Assembly (NCBI GenBank): GCA_018242295.1
Contig: JAFECE010000005.1
Coordinates: forward strand, 124,001-188,000
Length of the DNA: 64,000 bases
Origin: Pseudomonadota bacterium
Lineage (GTDB): Bacteria > Pseudomonadota > Alphaproteobacteria > Rhizobiales > Hyphomicrobiaceae
Direction of reading: 5' to 3'
Both the position numbers and the translations under genes were made by a program. Positions 26,541-34,541 of the stretch are shown here, piece after piece. Under the pieces are notes generated by a model, which was given only the letters and a program-made list of their open reading frames with translations, had not been told where the DNA came from and did no database searches. Position 1 is the first letter of the stretch. The number at the start of each line of letters is the position of its first letter.

Positions 26541-28409
26541 GCGCGGCACCAGAGGTTCGGCGCGGATAAGCCCGCGCACAGAATTCCCGAGATAAATCGC
26601 GCTGGCCGCGTTGACGTCTTCGATCGTCAGCGCGGCTTCAACCGCTCTTCCCTCGTCGATGAGCGCGGCCCGGAGCGTGCCGGGCAGTAGACCGGCAGCG
26701 AGCCGTGGCGTCAGGAGATTGCCGTTGCGCTCGACAAAGATCGTCGTGCGGCTGCCTTCGGCCAGTTCGCCATTTTCATTCAGATAGATCACCTCGTCGG
26801 CGCCGAGTGTTTCGGAGTAGTGTTTCCACTCTCGGTCGTAAAGCTCGCGGCGCGTCGTCTTGTGGTACAGGAACAGGTCGCCGCTGTTTACGCGCGTGTC
26901 GGAGATGACGTAGCGCATGACGGCGTCGGCCGCGCTTTCAGGCTGCGGTGTTGCGGTCGCGGTGACGGCGCCATCCTCATCGAGCAGCAACCGCACACGC
27001 AAGCGCTTGTCGGGCTCTTCCGCGATCGCCTTGTCGATCGCATCGCGCACCTTCCCGGCGTCGTAGACGTATCCGAAGTATGCCGCCGACGCTGCCAGCC
27101 GCGCCAGATGATAGCCCCTCAGCCACACGCCATCGCCGGGCACGTAGAGCATCGTTTCGATCAGCTCGAACCGGCGGACAGGGTCGGTCAGGAATTTCAT
27201 TTTGAGGAGGCACTCGGCATATTCTTTCGGTCCGTCGGAGTCGGCGACGATGCCGGAGCCGATGCCCATCTCGCCCGCGCCCTTGCGATCGATCACAGCC
27301 GTGCGGATGACGACGTTGAACTGGGCCGAACCGTCGGGCGAGAAATTTCCGATGGCTCCGCAATAGACGCCACGAGGTTCGGTTTCCAACTCGCGGATCA
27401 GTTCCATCGCCCGGATTTTCGGTGCACCCGTGATGGAGCCAGGCGGGAAGATGGCTTTCAAAATATCCCTGATGCCGACGCCGTCCCTCAGATGGGCGCG
27501 CACGCCCGACGTCATCTGATGGAGTGTCTTGAACGTCTCGATCGTGAACAGATCCGTCACGGTCACCGACCCGAGGTCGGCAATGCGTCCGAGGTCATTG
27601 CGCATCAAATCGACGATCATCAGATTTTCGGCGCGATTTTTGATGTCGGTGGAAAGGCCCTGCCGAACCTCCGCCTCGCCCTCGGGCGTGCCAGCGCGCG
27701 GCGCCGTTCCCTTCATGGGCCGGGTCTCGATGACGCGATCGTGCAGGTCGATAAAGAGCTCGGGCGAGGCCGAGAGGATGGTGACATCGCCGGTATCGAC
27801 GAGACCCGCATAAGCGACGCGCTGTTTCAGCCGCAGGTCGCGGTAGAGGGCAAGCGGGGAGCCCTGGAGATTGAACTTCGCCTTGAAGGTAAGATTGAGC
27901 TGATAGATATCGCCGCTGCGTATGTTCTTTTGGACTTCTTCGAAGCGCTTCAAATAGGAGACGCTGTCCCAGCTATGGGCAAGCTCGCCGAGGGTCGGAT
28001 TTCCGATCGCCTCCTCCGTCAGCCATCCCTGCACTTCGGCGCCCGTCATTTCGCGCGGCGAGGAATAAAGGCCGAACCAGAGGAACGGCACTTTACGCCG
28101 TTCAGGCAGAAGATGCGTCAGCTTCGGCTCCAGCAGATAGCCAAGCTCGTAGGAGAAAAATCCTGCTGCGTGCAGGCCCCGGGCAATACCGGCCTGCAGG
28201 GCCTCCAGCGCGGCTTCGACATCCTCAGGAGCGTCGGCGCGGATGATCTCGACCGGCTTCTCGAAGAGCTTCGATACGGCTTGGAGGCTCGTGCTGTTGT
28301 CGAGCAGCACGAAGCCTTCAGCGAGACTTGGCGAGGCCGGCCTGGCAGAGCTTGCTTGGGAGGGGTCCGACGCGGCCGTCCCCACGGTCTTTGAGGAAGA
28401 TGAATGCAT
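26517..28409 (-). CDS. pabB: aminodeoxychorismate synthase component I fused to 4-amino-4-deoxychorismate lyase
   Basis: Bifunctional folate-pathway protein making p-aminobenzoate from chorismate. The PabB part (about residues 30-370) has IYQLNLTFKAKF, ETRPMKGTAPRA, KNRAENLMIVDLMRNDLGRI and FPPGSITGAPKIRAMELI. The PabC-type class IV aminotransferase part (about 400-630) carries the PLP lysine in FLYHKTTRR, NENGELAEGSRTTIF and LAAGLLPGTLR. Such fusions are frequent in alphaproteobacteria. p-Aminobenzoate feeds folate and, in methylotrophs, the tetrahydromethanopterin arm of C1 metabolism. The glutaminase subunit (PabA) is not in the window. Confidence 0.94.
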   Translation of the reverse strand: MHSSSSKTVGTAASDPSQASSARPASPSLAEGFVLLDNSTSLQAVSKLFEKPVEIIRADAPEDVEAALEALQAGIARGLHAAGFFSYELGYLLEPKLTHLLPERRKVPFLWFGLYSSPREMTGAEVQGWLTEEAIGNPTLGELAHSWDSVSYLKRFEEVQKNIRSGDIYQLNLTFKAKFNLQGSPLALYRDLRLKQRVAYAGLVDTGDVTILSASPELFIDLHDRVIETRPMKGTAPRAGTPEGEAEVRQGLSTDIKNRAENLMIVDLMRNDLGRIADLGSVTVTDLFTIETFKTLHQMTSGVRAHLRDGVGIRDILKAIFPPGSITGAPKIRAMELIRELETEPRGVYCGAIGNFSPDGSAQFNVVIRTAVIDRKGAGEMGIGSGIVADSDGPKEYAECLLKMKFLTDPVRRFELIETMLYVPGDGVWLRGYHLARLAASAAYFGYVYDAGKVRDAIDKAIAEEPDKRLRVRLLLDEDGAVTATATPQPESAADAVMRYVISDTRVNSGDLFLYHKTTRRELYDREWKHYSETLGADEVIYLNENGELAEGSRTTIFVERNGNLLTPRLAAGLLPGTLRAALIDEGRAVEAALTIEDVNAASAIYLGNSVRGLIRAEPLVPRLLGDNRH

Positions 28410-28630
28410 GGGCCGCTTCTAGCGCGGCCGCCGCGGGATTGCCACTCCGTCCTGCTCGCCAAATCTGCGCGATTTCGCCCGGATGTTCGTAGGCGACGGC
28501 GATGATCGGAATAACGAAAATCCTGACGAGGCTTGCGCCCGAGCTTGCCCGCGAGAAGGTTCGCGAGGTGCGCAATGGCGTGACCGCTAGGTCCGTGCCT
28601 CGACAACGGGGTCGCTTCGTAGCGGATAGC

Positions 28631-28846
28631 TCACCTGCGAATGGGGCGCACGGGTCTCACTGGGCGAGATGGTGCGTGCCATACGGAATAGGCATGGGCC
28701 GCGAGACCGATGCCCCAGCCGATGAGCACCCAGTAGAACCAGATCGTCTGCGGGTTCAAAAGGTTTATGATCAGAAGCCCTACGTTGACGAGCACGTAGG
28801 CCAGGAAGTGAAACCTGAAGCCTGGGTTTTGCAGCAATCTGTCCAT
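28631..28846 (-). CDS. 2TM-domain small membrane protein
   Basis: A 71-residue protein opening MDRLLQNPGFRFHFLAYVLVN and matching the 2TM family: two helices (about residues 12-30 and 38-57) joined by NPQTIWFYW, where the N-terminal half reads like the cytoplasmic stub found on sensor proteins. The tail is Pro/Arg-rich. The ATG at 28846 is chosen because GGAGG lies six bases upstream; the frame opens at 28867. Function unknown. Confidence 0.65.
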   Translation of the reverse strand: MDRLLQNPGFRFHFLAYVLVNVGLLIINLLNPQTIWFYWVLIGWGIGLAAHAYSVWHAPSRPVRPVRPIRR

Positions 28847-28948
28847 TTCGGCCTCCGACCGATACATGTGCGAAATCCGCCGCCCCTATGTACCGGCTTT
28901 CCAGCCGTCGCGCTCAAGAATCTATCGTCAACTGTCCGTGTGCCTATC

Positions 28949-28974
28949 GGAACCTTCCATTTCTTGCGAACGTT
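28949..28974 (+). promoter_or_regulatory. EcfG-type general stress promoter
   Basis: GGAAC (28949-28953), 17 bases, CGTT (28971-28974). This is the consensus used by the alphaproteobacterial general-stress sigma factor EcfG/RpoE2 (GGAAC-N16/17-CGTT). It is in the correct orientation, 63 bases upstream of the small gene at 29038. Confidence 0.7.
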
Positions 28975-29037
28975 CAAATACGATGCACTTGCGGATGCAC
29001 AGCAAGTGCCGATCACGCGGGCGTTTTGGAGACCCCC

Positions 29038-29247
29038 ATGGGTACCAGCGAGAAGCCGAAGGCTCAGGTCGATAAGGAACTCGATGAAGCTTTGAAAGAG
29101 ACGTTCCCGGGAAGTGATGCCATTGCCGTCGACCGGAAGCCTGACGAGCCCGTGCGACCCGTCGATCGCCGTCCCCCGCTTATCGATAGAGACCTCGTCG
29201 AAAAGCTTTCCGAACAAGCCAAATCCGAGCGGGTGAAGTCAAAATAA
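29038..29247 (+). CDS. small ETFPGSD-motif protein
   Basis: A 69-residue hydrophilic protein. The segment ELDEALKETFPGSDAIAV is the hallmark of a small, widespread proteobacterial family (usually ETFPASDP) whose members are often induced in stationary phase or stress and have no known activity. The rest is charged, ending KSERVKSK, without signal or membrane segments. It is preceded by a consensus general-stress promoter (28949-28974), which supports such a role, and followed by a terminator hairpin. Confidence 0.65.
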   Translation: MGTSEKPKAQVDKELDEALKETFPGSDAIAVDRKPDEPVRPVDRRPPLIDRDLVEKLSEQAKSERVKSK

Positions 29248-29308
29248 CAGACTGGACCATTGAGGCTGGTACGCCGGCCAAGCCTCGCTCCACACACCAC
29301 ACAAAAAT

Positions 29309-29338
29309 TCGACCGGACAACGCATGTCGTCCGGTCGA
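29309..29338. terminator. bidirectional terminator hairpin
   Basis: Perfect 10-base arms TCGACCGGAC (29309-29318) and GTCCGGTCGA (29329-29338) between two convergent small genes. On the minus strand a T-run (complement of AAAAATT at 29303-29309) follows, and on the plus strand an AT-rich stretch. Confidence 0.75.
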
Positions 29339-29361
29339 TTCATATATTTCGCGTCGCTTGC

Positions 29362-29625
29362 TCAGGGCCCAGGATTTGGCGAAGGCGCGGGATGCGTCGG
29401 GCCGGCGTTGGGCGAAGCCGGCGACGTTACGGGTTCGGTAACAGTCGATGCGCCTGTATTCGTTCGATCGACGGTCGGGCTGACGCGGCCATAGAAATAC
29501 CAGCCGATGAGCGCTAACGCGATTAACAGTGCGATAATGCCAATCGACGATGACCTTGCCGTCGAGCGGGAAAGGTCGTCAACTTCCCTCCGCTGACCCG
29601 TTTGGGGATCGGTATAGATAGCCAT
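29362..29625 (-). CDS. small single-helix membrane protein with Pro/Thr-rich tail
   Basis: An 87-residue protein: a short cytoplasmic N-terminus (MAIYTDPQTGQRREVDDLSR), one helix (about residues 28-45, IGIIALLIALALIGWYFYG) and an extracytoplasmic tail rich in Pro, Thr and Ser. GGAGG lies nine bases upstream of the ATG. A consensus stress promoter (29658-29683) lies 32 bases before the start. No family is recognised; similar one-helix proteins occur widely in Hyphomicrobiales. Confidence 0.6.
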   Translation of the reverse strand: MAIYTDPQTGQRREVDDLSRSTARSSSIGIIALLIALALIGWYFYGRVSPTVDRTNTGASTVTEPVTSPASPNAGPTHPAPSPNPGP

Positions 29626-29657
29626 TTATGCTTCCTCCAGCATCCATTTGGAAAAGT

Positions 29658-29683
29658 AACGGATCCCAAAAGAGGAAGGTTCC
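29658..29683 (-). promoter_or_regulatory. EcfG-type general stress promoter
   Basis: Read on the minus strand: GGAAC (29683-29679), 17 bases, CGTT (29661-29658). Full match to the EcfG consensus, 32 bases upstream of the small membrane protein gene that starts at 29625. Confidence 0.7.
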
Positions 29684-29767
29684 GGGTAGCCTCAAAACAA
29701 TAAGCTGTTCTTTCAAAACGATGATAATGAGCGATCTGGCCTTACGTGCGCGACCGGAAGACAATTT

Positions 29768-30181
29768 ATGACAATTCGACAGGTTGGAGCCCTGCCCCTA
29801 CGGAAGACGCGCGACGGACTGGAGGTCCTGCTCGTATCATCCAGAGAAACGGGACGATGGGTCATTCCGAAGGGATGGCCTTCGAAGCGGCTGAGCGATC
29901 CGGCAGCCGCGGCGCGCGAGGCCAAGCAGGAGGCCGGCGTCATTGGAAAAATCTCCGGCATGCCGATCGGCAGTTACCGCTATCGGAAGATTATGCTGGA
30001 AGAGACACGCGTCCTCACGGTTGCTTGCTACGTGCTGTGGGTGAAGAAGCAACGGAAGCGCTGGCGCGAACAGGACGTGCGGACGCGCGTCTGGTTTCCG
30101 CAGGACGAAGCCGTCAGAAAGGTACGTGAACCCGGGCTAAAGACACTCCTCGCCAGTCTCGACGGCCGGCGCAAGCGCTAA
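29768..30181 (+). CDS. Nudix hydrolase
   Basis: Member of the 8-oxo-dGTP/diphosphoinositol polyphosphate hydrolase-like Nudix group, cleaving nucleoside-diphosphate-linked substrates. The core is WVIPKGWPSKRLSDPAAAAR followed by EAKQEAGVIG (about residues 36-65). The REUxEExGU helix reads REAKQEAGV, so the first glutamate of the EE pair is glutamine, while RE and the second E are kept. The rest (ETRVLTVACYVLWV, Arg/Lys-rich C-terminus) is typical. GGAAG precedes the ATG at 29768. The substitution may alter metal binding. Confidence 0.85.
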   Translation: MTIRQVGALPLRKTRDGLEVLLVSSRETGRWVIPKGWPSKRLSDPAAAAREAKQEAGVIGKISGMPIGSYRYRKIMLEETRVLTVACYVLWVKKQRKRWREQDVRTRVWFPQDEAVRKVREPGLKTLLASLDGRRKR

Positions 30182-30245
30182 AGCATTTTGTTTTCACGCA
30201 ATTCCGGACGCAAAACCGCTGCGCACTTTTGCTGGAATTGCTTTA
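30181..30245. repeat. Hyphomicrobiales palindromic intergenic repeat
   Basis: A compact hairpin element: GCAATTCC (30198-30205) and GCAAAA (30210-30215) pair with TTTTGC (30227-30232) and GGAATTGC (30234-30241). The pattern of AATTCCGGACGCAAAACCG followed by a CTTTTGCTGGAATTGCT arm is one I recognise as a scattered intergenic repeat of rhizobial genomes. It fills the gap between two convergent genes and overlaps the stop of the DUF763 gene, so it may also act as a bidirectional terminator. Confidence 0.65.
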
Positions 30246-31508
30246 GGCGGCGCCACGCTTCTTCGTCATCGGCATTGACGGTGGCGAGCTTTCCCAGCCA
30301 AAGACGGAACGGCCGCCAAGGAGCGATGAATTGGCGCGTTCCTGGGCGATGAAGTCATCGAATGACGGGCCATCGGCGGTGCGTTCCAGCTGCCTCGCCT
30401 GCTCATCTAATCTTTTCAGCGCTGCAAGCGTTTCGCTGTTTCCAAGCTTGGCCTTTTGGACGGCAGACTTCAGAACCTTGATCGTTTCATCGTAAACTTT
30501 CGTCGGGACCGGATAGGGGTGCCGGTCCTTACCACCGTGTGCCAAGGAAAACCGCGCCGGATCCTGGAACCGGTAAGGTGCGCCGTGCAGAACTTCCGCG
30601 ACCATAGCAAGCGATTGAACGGTTCTTGCGCCAACGCCCGGCATCAACAGCAAATCGGGAAAATCTTTGGGCCCCTGTTCAGCGGCGGCTGCGAGCGTTC
30701 CGTGAAGGCGGCGCATGAAGACGTCACTTGCGCGAACCTCGTGGTGCGCGGGCATCGCAAGATGAGGCAACGAAAGTTGCTGCTCAGGACCAGGGTCGGT
30801 TCGCGTGTCCGCCAGTAATTCCGCAACGATCTTGTCGGGACCCAAGGTCGAGAGCAGATCGAGTTGCGCCGATCGTGATGCCTCAGCCCGGCGATCCGTA
30901 AGGTTGACGATTTCGCCTTGGTCCGGACCGTCGATCGCCGTATGCGGCTCATCGATGAAATTGGATCTCGACTGCGAATACCAATGATAACGGCGAGCCT
31001 GCCGTTTCTCCGTATTCATGCCTTGCTGAACGACCGTCCAGTGTCCTTCGCGGGTGACGAAGAAGCCGTGAAGATAGAGGTCGAAGCCGTCCTGTACGGC
31101 GGCACTGTCGACCTTGGCGACGAGCCGGCTCGTCCTTGTCAATTCGTCAGCGTCGACGCCGGCGCGTTCACCCACGGCGTTCAACTCTTGCGGCGTCTGA
31201 CGCGATTGCTTGCCGCGGCCGCCGCAAACGTAAACCCCGAGTTCGTCCTGCAGGGGGCTTAATCCCCGTTTCAGCGCACCGATGACGCTAGTCGTGACGC
31301 CGGACGAATGCCAGTCCATTCCCATTACGGAGCCGAATGACTGGAACCAGAAAGGATGGGCAAGGCGGGCCAATAGTTCGTCCCGGCCGTATTCTTCTAC
31401 GATTGCCTGACATATGACCGCGCCGAGCGCCGCCATGCGGGCCGACAGCCACGCGGGAACATGGCCGCCATGAAGCGGAAGATCAGCGCTGCCTGTACGT
31501 CGGGCCAT
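30243..31508 (-). CDS. DUF763 family protein
   Basis: A 421-residue protein of the uncharacterised DUF763 family (found in bacteria and archaea). The N-terminal signature is RTGSADLPLHGGHVPAWLSARM, followed by AHPFWFQSFGSVMGMDWHSSGVTTSV and GVYVCGGRGKQSRQTP. A conserved C-terminal part has LLLMPGVGARTVQSLAMVAE, which looks like a helix-hairpin-helix motif and hints at DNA binding, and FSLAHGGKDRHPYPVPTKVYDETI. The start is set at 31508 (MARRTGSA); an ATG at 31517 is possible. Function unknown. Confidence 0.82.
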   Translation of the reverse strand: MARRTGSADLPLHGGHVPAWLSARMAALGAVICQAIVEEYGRDELLARLAHPFWFQSFGSVMGMDWHSSGVTTSVIGALKRGLSPLQDELGVYVCGGRGKQSRQTPQELNAVGERAGVDADELTRTSRLVAKVDSAAVQDGFDLYLHGFFVTREGHWTVVQQGMNTEKRQARRYHWYSQSRSNFIDEPHTAIDGPDQGEIVNLTDRRAEASRSAQLDLLSTLGPDKIVAELLADTRTDPGPEQQLSLPHLAMPAHHEVRASDVFMRRLHGTLAAAAEQGPKDFPDLLLMPGVGARTVQSLAMVAEVLHGAPYRFQDPARFSLAHGGKDRHPYPVPTKVYDETIKVLKSAVQKAKLGNSETLAALKRLDEQARQLERTADGPSFDDFIAQERANSSLLGGRSVFGWESSPPSMPMTKKRGAA

Positions 31509-31683
31509 GGGCTCCATCAGAACGACCTCTGATAAAGATATGATGAGTCGGTGGATGCGGCCACAGCGACGTGCCTTCGCTCATCTGCAGATCGCGGCGT
31601 GCGCGGTCGAGGGCTGCCTCGAATTTCGCTTTCCGGTCCAGCCGGGACGCGCGTGCGCGCCGCGTGAATTCGCGTAGATTCAT
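31483..31683 (-). CDS. putative small basic protein
   Basis: A 66-residue, Arg-rich open frame (MNLREFTRRARASRLDRKAK) with AGAGGA about nine bases upstream of its ATG. It overlaps the DUF763 start by 26 bases, consistent with coupled translation. No family is recognised, and an alternative frame (31517-31780) covers the same DNA, so support is limited to the ribosome site and composition. Confidence 0.3.
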   Translation of the reverse strand: MNLREFTRRARASRLDRKAKFEAALDRARRDLQMSEGTSLWPHPPTHHIFIRGRSDGAHGPTYRQR

Positions 31684-31874
31684 CCACCGTTTCCTCTAAA
31701 ATTTTCGGGATATGTACGGGCAGTCCAGAAGTCGCCGATTCCTCAGAAACTTCCGGGCTTGGCCATTCGCGGATGATCAACTACGCCCCCGAGCTGGTGG
31801 TTCCGCTGAACCCGGCTCATCCTCTTTCTTGCGTCGAACCAGCGCAGACATGAGCGAGCGCAAATGTCATCGCC

Positions 31875-32438
31875 CTAACGCGCGATCCGAGCGATCGGCG
31901 TCGATGCCGCGGACGTTCTTGCGATACCAACCCGCCCGAACGTCGATGTCGAGCCAAAACCCGACAGGAACGTTGCTGTGGAGGCCGGCGCCCCGATGAT
32001 CGCAGGATAAAAGCTCTGCGAGGTGGGGGATGGCGCAGGCGCCGCAGTCGTAGTGGCCGGCGCAAGAATCGTGTTGAGCGCGACGCCCGTCGCCGTCTGC
32101 GGCGTCGACAGAACGTCGGCGCTCAGAATCGAGACATTCGAACTGTTTGGATCGATCAGAAGTAGGTGCTGGCTTGCCGCCGCTGGGTCCACTCTGATGG
32201 GTTCCGACGGCGACGGGTTAACAATCGCCGGCACTTCCGAACTCGATTGGTTTGTGAGGACGCCGTTCACCGGCGCCGGCGTCAGAGGCGAGGTATTGGG
32301 CGTCTGGGTCAGCGGACTAATTGTCGTGGCTGGCGACGCGCCCAAGGGCGACGCCGGAGTGCTGATCTGTTGCGCCGTCGCAGCCGACGTGATGCCAACG
32401 ATGAGACCAGCTGAGAGGGCAACTAAAATTTTCGCCAT
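31875..32438 (-). CDS. exported Pro/Ser/Thr-rich protein
   Basis: A 187-residue product with a signal peptide (ILVALSAGLIVGITSAATAQQ). The mature part is very rich in Pro, Ser, Thr and Ala without cysteines (e.g. SPLTQTPNTSPLTPAPVNG) and has a short apolar stretch LLLIDPNSSNVSILSADVL, suggesting an extended surface or periplasmic protein. The ATG at 32438 has AGGA nine bases upstream; a TTG at 32447 is too close to that site. A dyad with GGAAC half-sites (32471-32497) lies upstream. No family is recognised. Confidence 0.55.
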   Translation of the reverse strand: MAKILVALSAGLIVGITSAATAQQISTPASPLGASPATTISPLTQTPNTSPLTPAPVNGVLTNQSSSEVPAIVNPSPSEPIRVDPAAASQHLLLIDPNSSNVSILSADVLSTPQTATGVALNTILAPATTTAAPAPSPTSQSFYPAIIGAPASTATFLSGFGSTSTFGRVGIARTSAASTPIARIAR

Positions 32439-32470
32439 GGTCTTCAATCCTGCTTACCCGTCATCACGTA

Positions 32471-32497
32471 GGAACTGAAGAGACGAATCACAGTTCC
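32471..32497. promoter_or_regulatory. GGAACTG...CAGTTCC dyad, possible stress promoter or operator
   Basis: Perfect 7-base inverted repeat GGAACTG (32471-32477) / CAGTTCC (32491-32497). Each arm carries GGAAC, the EcfG -35 core; on the minus strand it is followed after 16 bases by AGTT, so it fits GGAAC-N18-TT but lacks the CG of the -10. It lies 33 bases upstream of the exported protein gene start. Confidence 0.35.
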
Positions 32498-32725
32498 GAA
32501 CCGGGACTGAGCTGTATCCTCGAGCGGGACGCGTTCCTGGTAGGTGGGTCCGTAACGCTGAGTTAACCGGTCGCAGCCTCTTCGTTGTCTGATTGCCCCA
32601 TCCGCAGCGTTAAAGCTGAAGTGCGAAGGCAAAGGCCCACATAGCTAAGCCGTCTGCCAACTGCGGAAATTTACGAGCTTCCAGATCGAGCAACCGGTGG
32701 CGAATAGAAGTGCCTGTCTTGAGGG

Positions 32726-34501
32726 ATGCGTAACTTGACGAGCGACTTGTCGACTTTTGCAAAACACCCCTACCGCTTTATCATCGCAATCCTGAGCGGC
32801 TACCGGTGGGGGCATCTCGCTATTCTGCTGTCGGTGATTGCCGCCGTCACCTTTTCGGTTTCCACGCAGTACGGTTTGAAGAAGCTCGTGGACGCGCTTT
32901 CCGACTCTTCACGACACGAGGCGGTTTGGTTCGCCTTCGCCTTGCTCATCGGATTTATCGCGGCCGATAATCTCTCATGGCGGCTCGCCGCGTGGATCGG
33001 CCACTCGACGTTCACTGGCGTTTCCGGACGTGTGCGGCGGAAACTTTTCCGGCATTTGACCGGACATGCTCCGAGCTTTTTCCAAGGTCAGGCCCCCGGC
33101 GCGCTCACGAGCCGGATCACCGCCACCGCCAATGCTCTCTACACGACCGAGACGATGGTAACGTTCAATGCCATGCCGCCGCTCATCGCGACGGTCGTTT
33201 CGATCCTCTATTTGACGACGGTCAGCGTGGCGATGGCGTTGACGCTCACCGGAGTGGTTGGGATCGTCGTCGTTCTCATGTTCTATTGGGCCGCAAGAGG
33301 CACGCCGCTGCATCACGGGTACGCTCGCGAAGCCGCGAACGTCGACGGCGACATGATCGACGTCATTTCCAATATCTCGGTCGTCAAGGCCTTCGGACGG
33401 ATGCGGAGCGAGCATCGCCGGCTCGGCGGCGTCATCAGCCGTGAAGTGCGCGCCCGCAAAAAGAGCCTGTACTTTCTCGAGCGCCTTCGGATTTTTCATG
33501 CCGTTACCACCGCGGTGCTGACGTGCTGCGTGCTCGCCTGGTCGATCGTGCTTTGGCAACGAGGGGAAGCAACGGCGGGCGATGTCGTCCTCGTTTCGAC
33601 GCTCGGAATTTCCATTTTGAGCGCGACGCGCGATCTCGCGGTCGCCCTCGTCGATGTGACGCAACATCTGGCGCGCTTTTCCGAAGCGTTGAAAACGCTC
33701 CTTACGCCGCACGCCTTGCCCACCATTTCGTCGGCTAAGCGTATGGCTGCGGCACGAGGCGCCGTCGAATTCCGCGACGTCAGCTTCGCCTATCCCGACG
33801 GCAAGCAAGTCTTCTCGTCGTTGAGCTTCAAGATCGAACCCGGAACGCGGGTTGGAATCGTCGGTCCCTCGGGGGCGGGGAAATCCACGCTCTTTTCCCT
33901 CATCCAGCGGTTCTACGATGTTCAATCGGGCGCCATACTCATCGATGGCGAAGTCGGCGCGCTGCTGCCAGACGATTCCTTAAGAAAGGCCATTGCGGTC
34001 GTGCCTCAGGACGTCAGCCTCTTCCATCGAACGCTGCGTGAGAACATTCGTTATGGGCGGCCGGACGCCAACGATGACGAGGTTATGGCGGCGGCCCGGA
34101 TGGCGCGATGCCTGAGCTTCATCGAGCAGTTGCCTGACGGGCTCGATACCATCGTCGGCGATCGGGGCGCCAAGCTCTCGGGCGGTCAACGGCAACGGGT
34201 TGCGATCGCGCGGGCGTTTTTGAAAAACGCGCCCATCTTTCTTCTCGACGAAGCAACGTCTGCGCTCGACAGCCATTCCGAGGAATTGATCAGAGAAGCC
34301 CTCACGACGCTCATGCATGGGAGAACTGTGATCGCAATTGCCCACCGGTTGTCGACGCTTCGCAACTTCGATCGCATCATCGTCATTCAGAACGGCGAGG
34401 TGGTGCAAGACGACACGCCGGAAACTCTGATCAGCAAGGCGGGCGCGTACAAATCGCTCGTCGATCTCGAAGTCCGGCGTCTGAAATCGGCGGCGGCTTA
34501 G
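32726..34501 (+). CDS. ABC exporter, fused permease-ATPase
   Basis: Half-transporter of 591 residues: six helices in the first 320 residues (exporter fold) and an ATPase domain with Walker A GPSGAGKST (380-388), Q-loop VVPQDVSLFHRT, signature LSGGQRQR (484-491), Walker B IFLLDEATSALD (504-515) and H-loop AIAHRLSTL. It probably works as a homodimer. The transported substrate is unknown; the exporter precedes a glycan-related operon on the opposite strand, which might point to polysaccharide or lipid export but this is only context. Confidence 0.92.
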   Translation: MRNLTSDLSTFAKHPYRFIIAILSGYRWGHLAILLSVIAAVTFSVSTQYGLKKLVDALSDSSRHEAVWFAFALLIGFIAADNLSWRLAAWIGHSTFTGVSGRVRRKLFRHLTGHAPSFFQGQAPGALTSRITATANALYTTETMVTFNAMPPLIATVVSILYLTTVSVAMALTLTGVVGIVVVLMFYWAARGTPLHHGYAREAANVDGDMIDVISNISVVKAFGRMRSEHRRLGGVISREVRARKKSLYFLERLRIFHAVTTAVLTCCVLAWSIVLWQRGEATAGDVVLVSTLGISILSATRDLAVALVDVTQHLARFSEALKTLLTPHALPTISSAKRMAAARGAVEFRDVSFAYPDGKQVFSSLSFKIEPGTRVGIVGPSGAGKSTLFSLIQRFYDVQSGAILIDGEVGALLPDDSLRKAIAVVPQDVSLFHRTLRENIRYGRPDANDDEVMAAARMARCLSFIEQLPDGLDTIVGDRGAKLSGGQRQRVAIARAFLKNAPIFLLDEATSALDSHSEELIREALTTLMHGRTVIAIAHRLSTLRNFDRIIVIQNGEVVQDDTPETLISKAGAYKSLVDLEVRRLKSAAA

Positions 34502-34541
34502 CGCGTGCGATTGGCCGAGCGATTACCGGCGAAACAAATTT

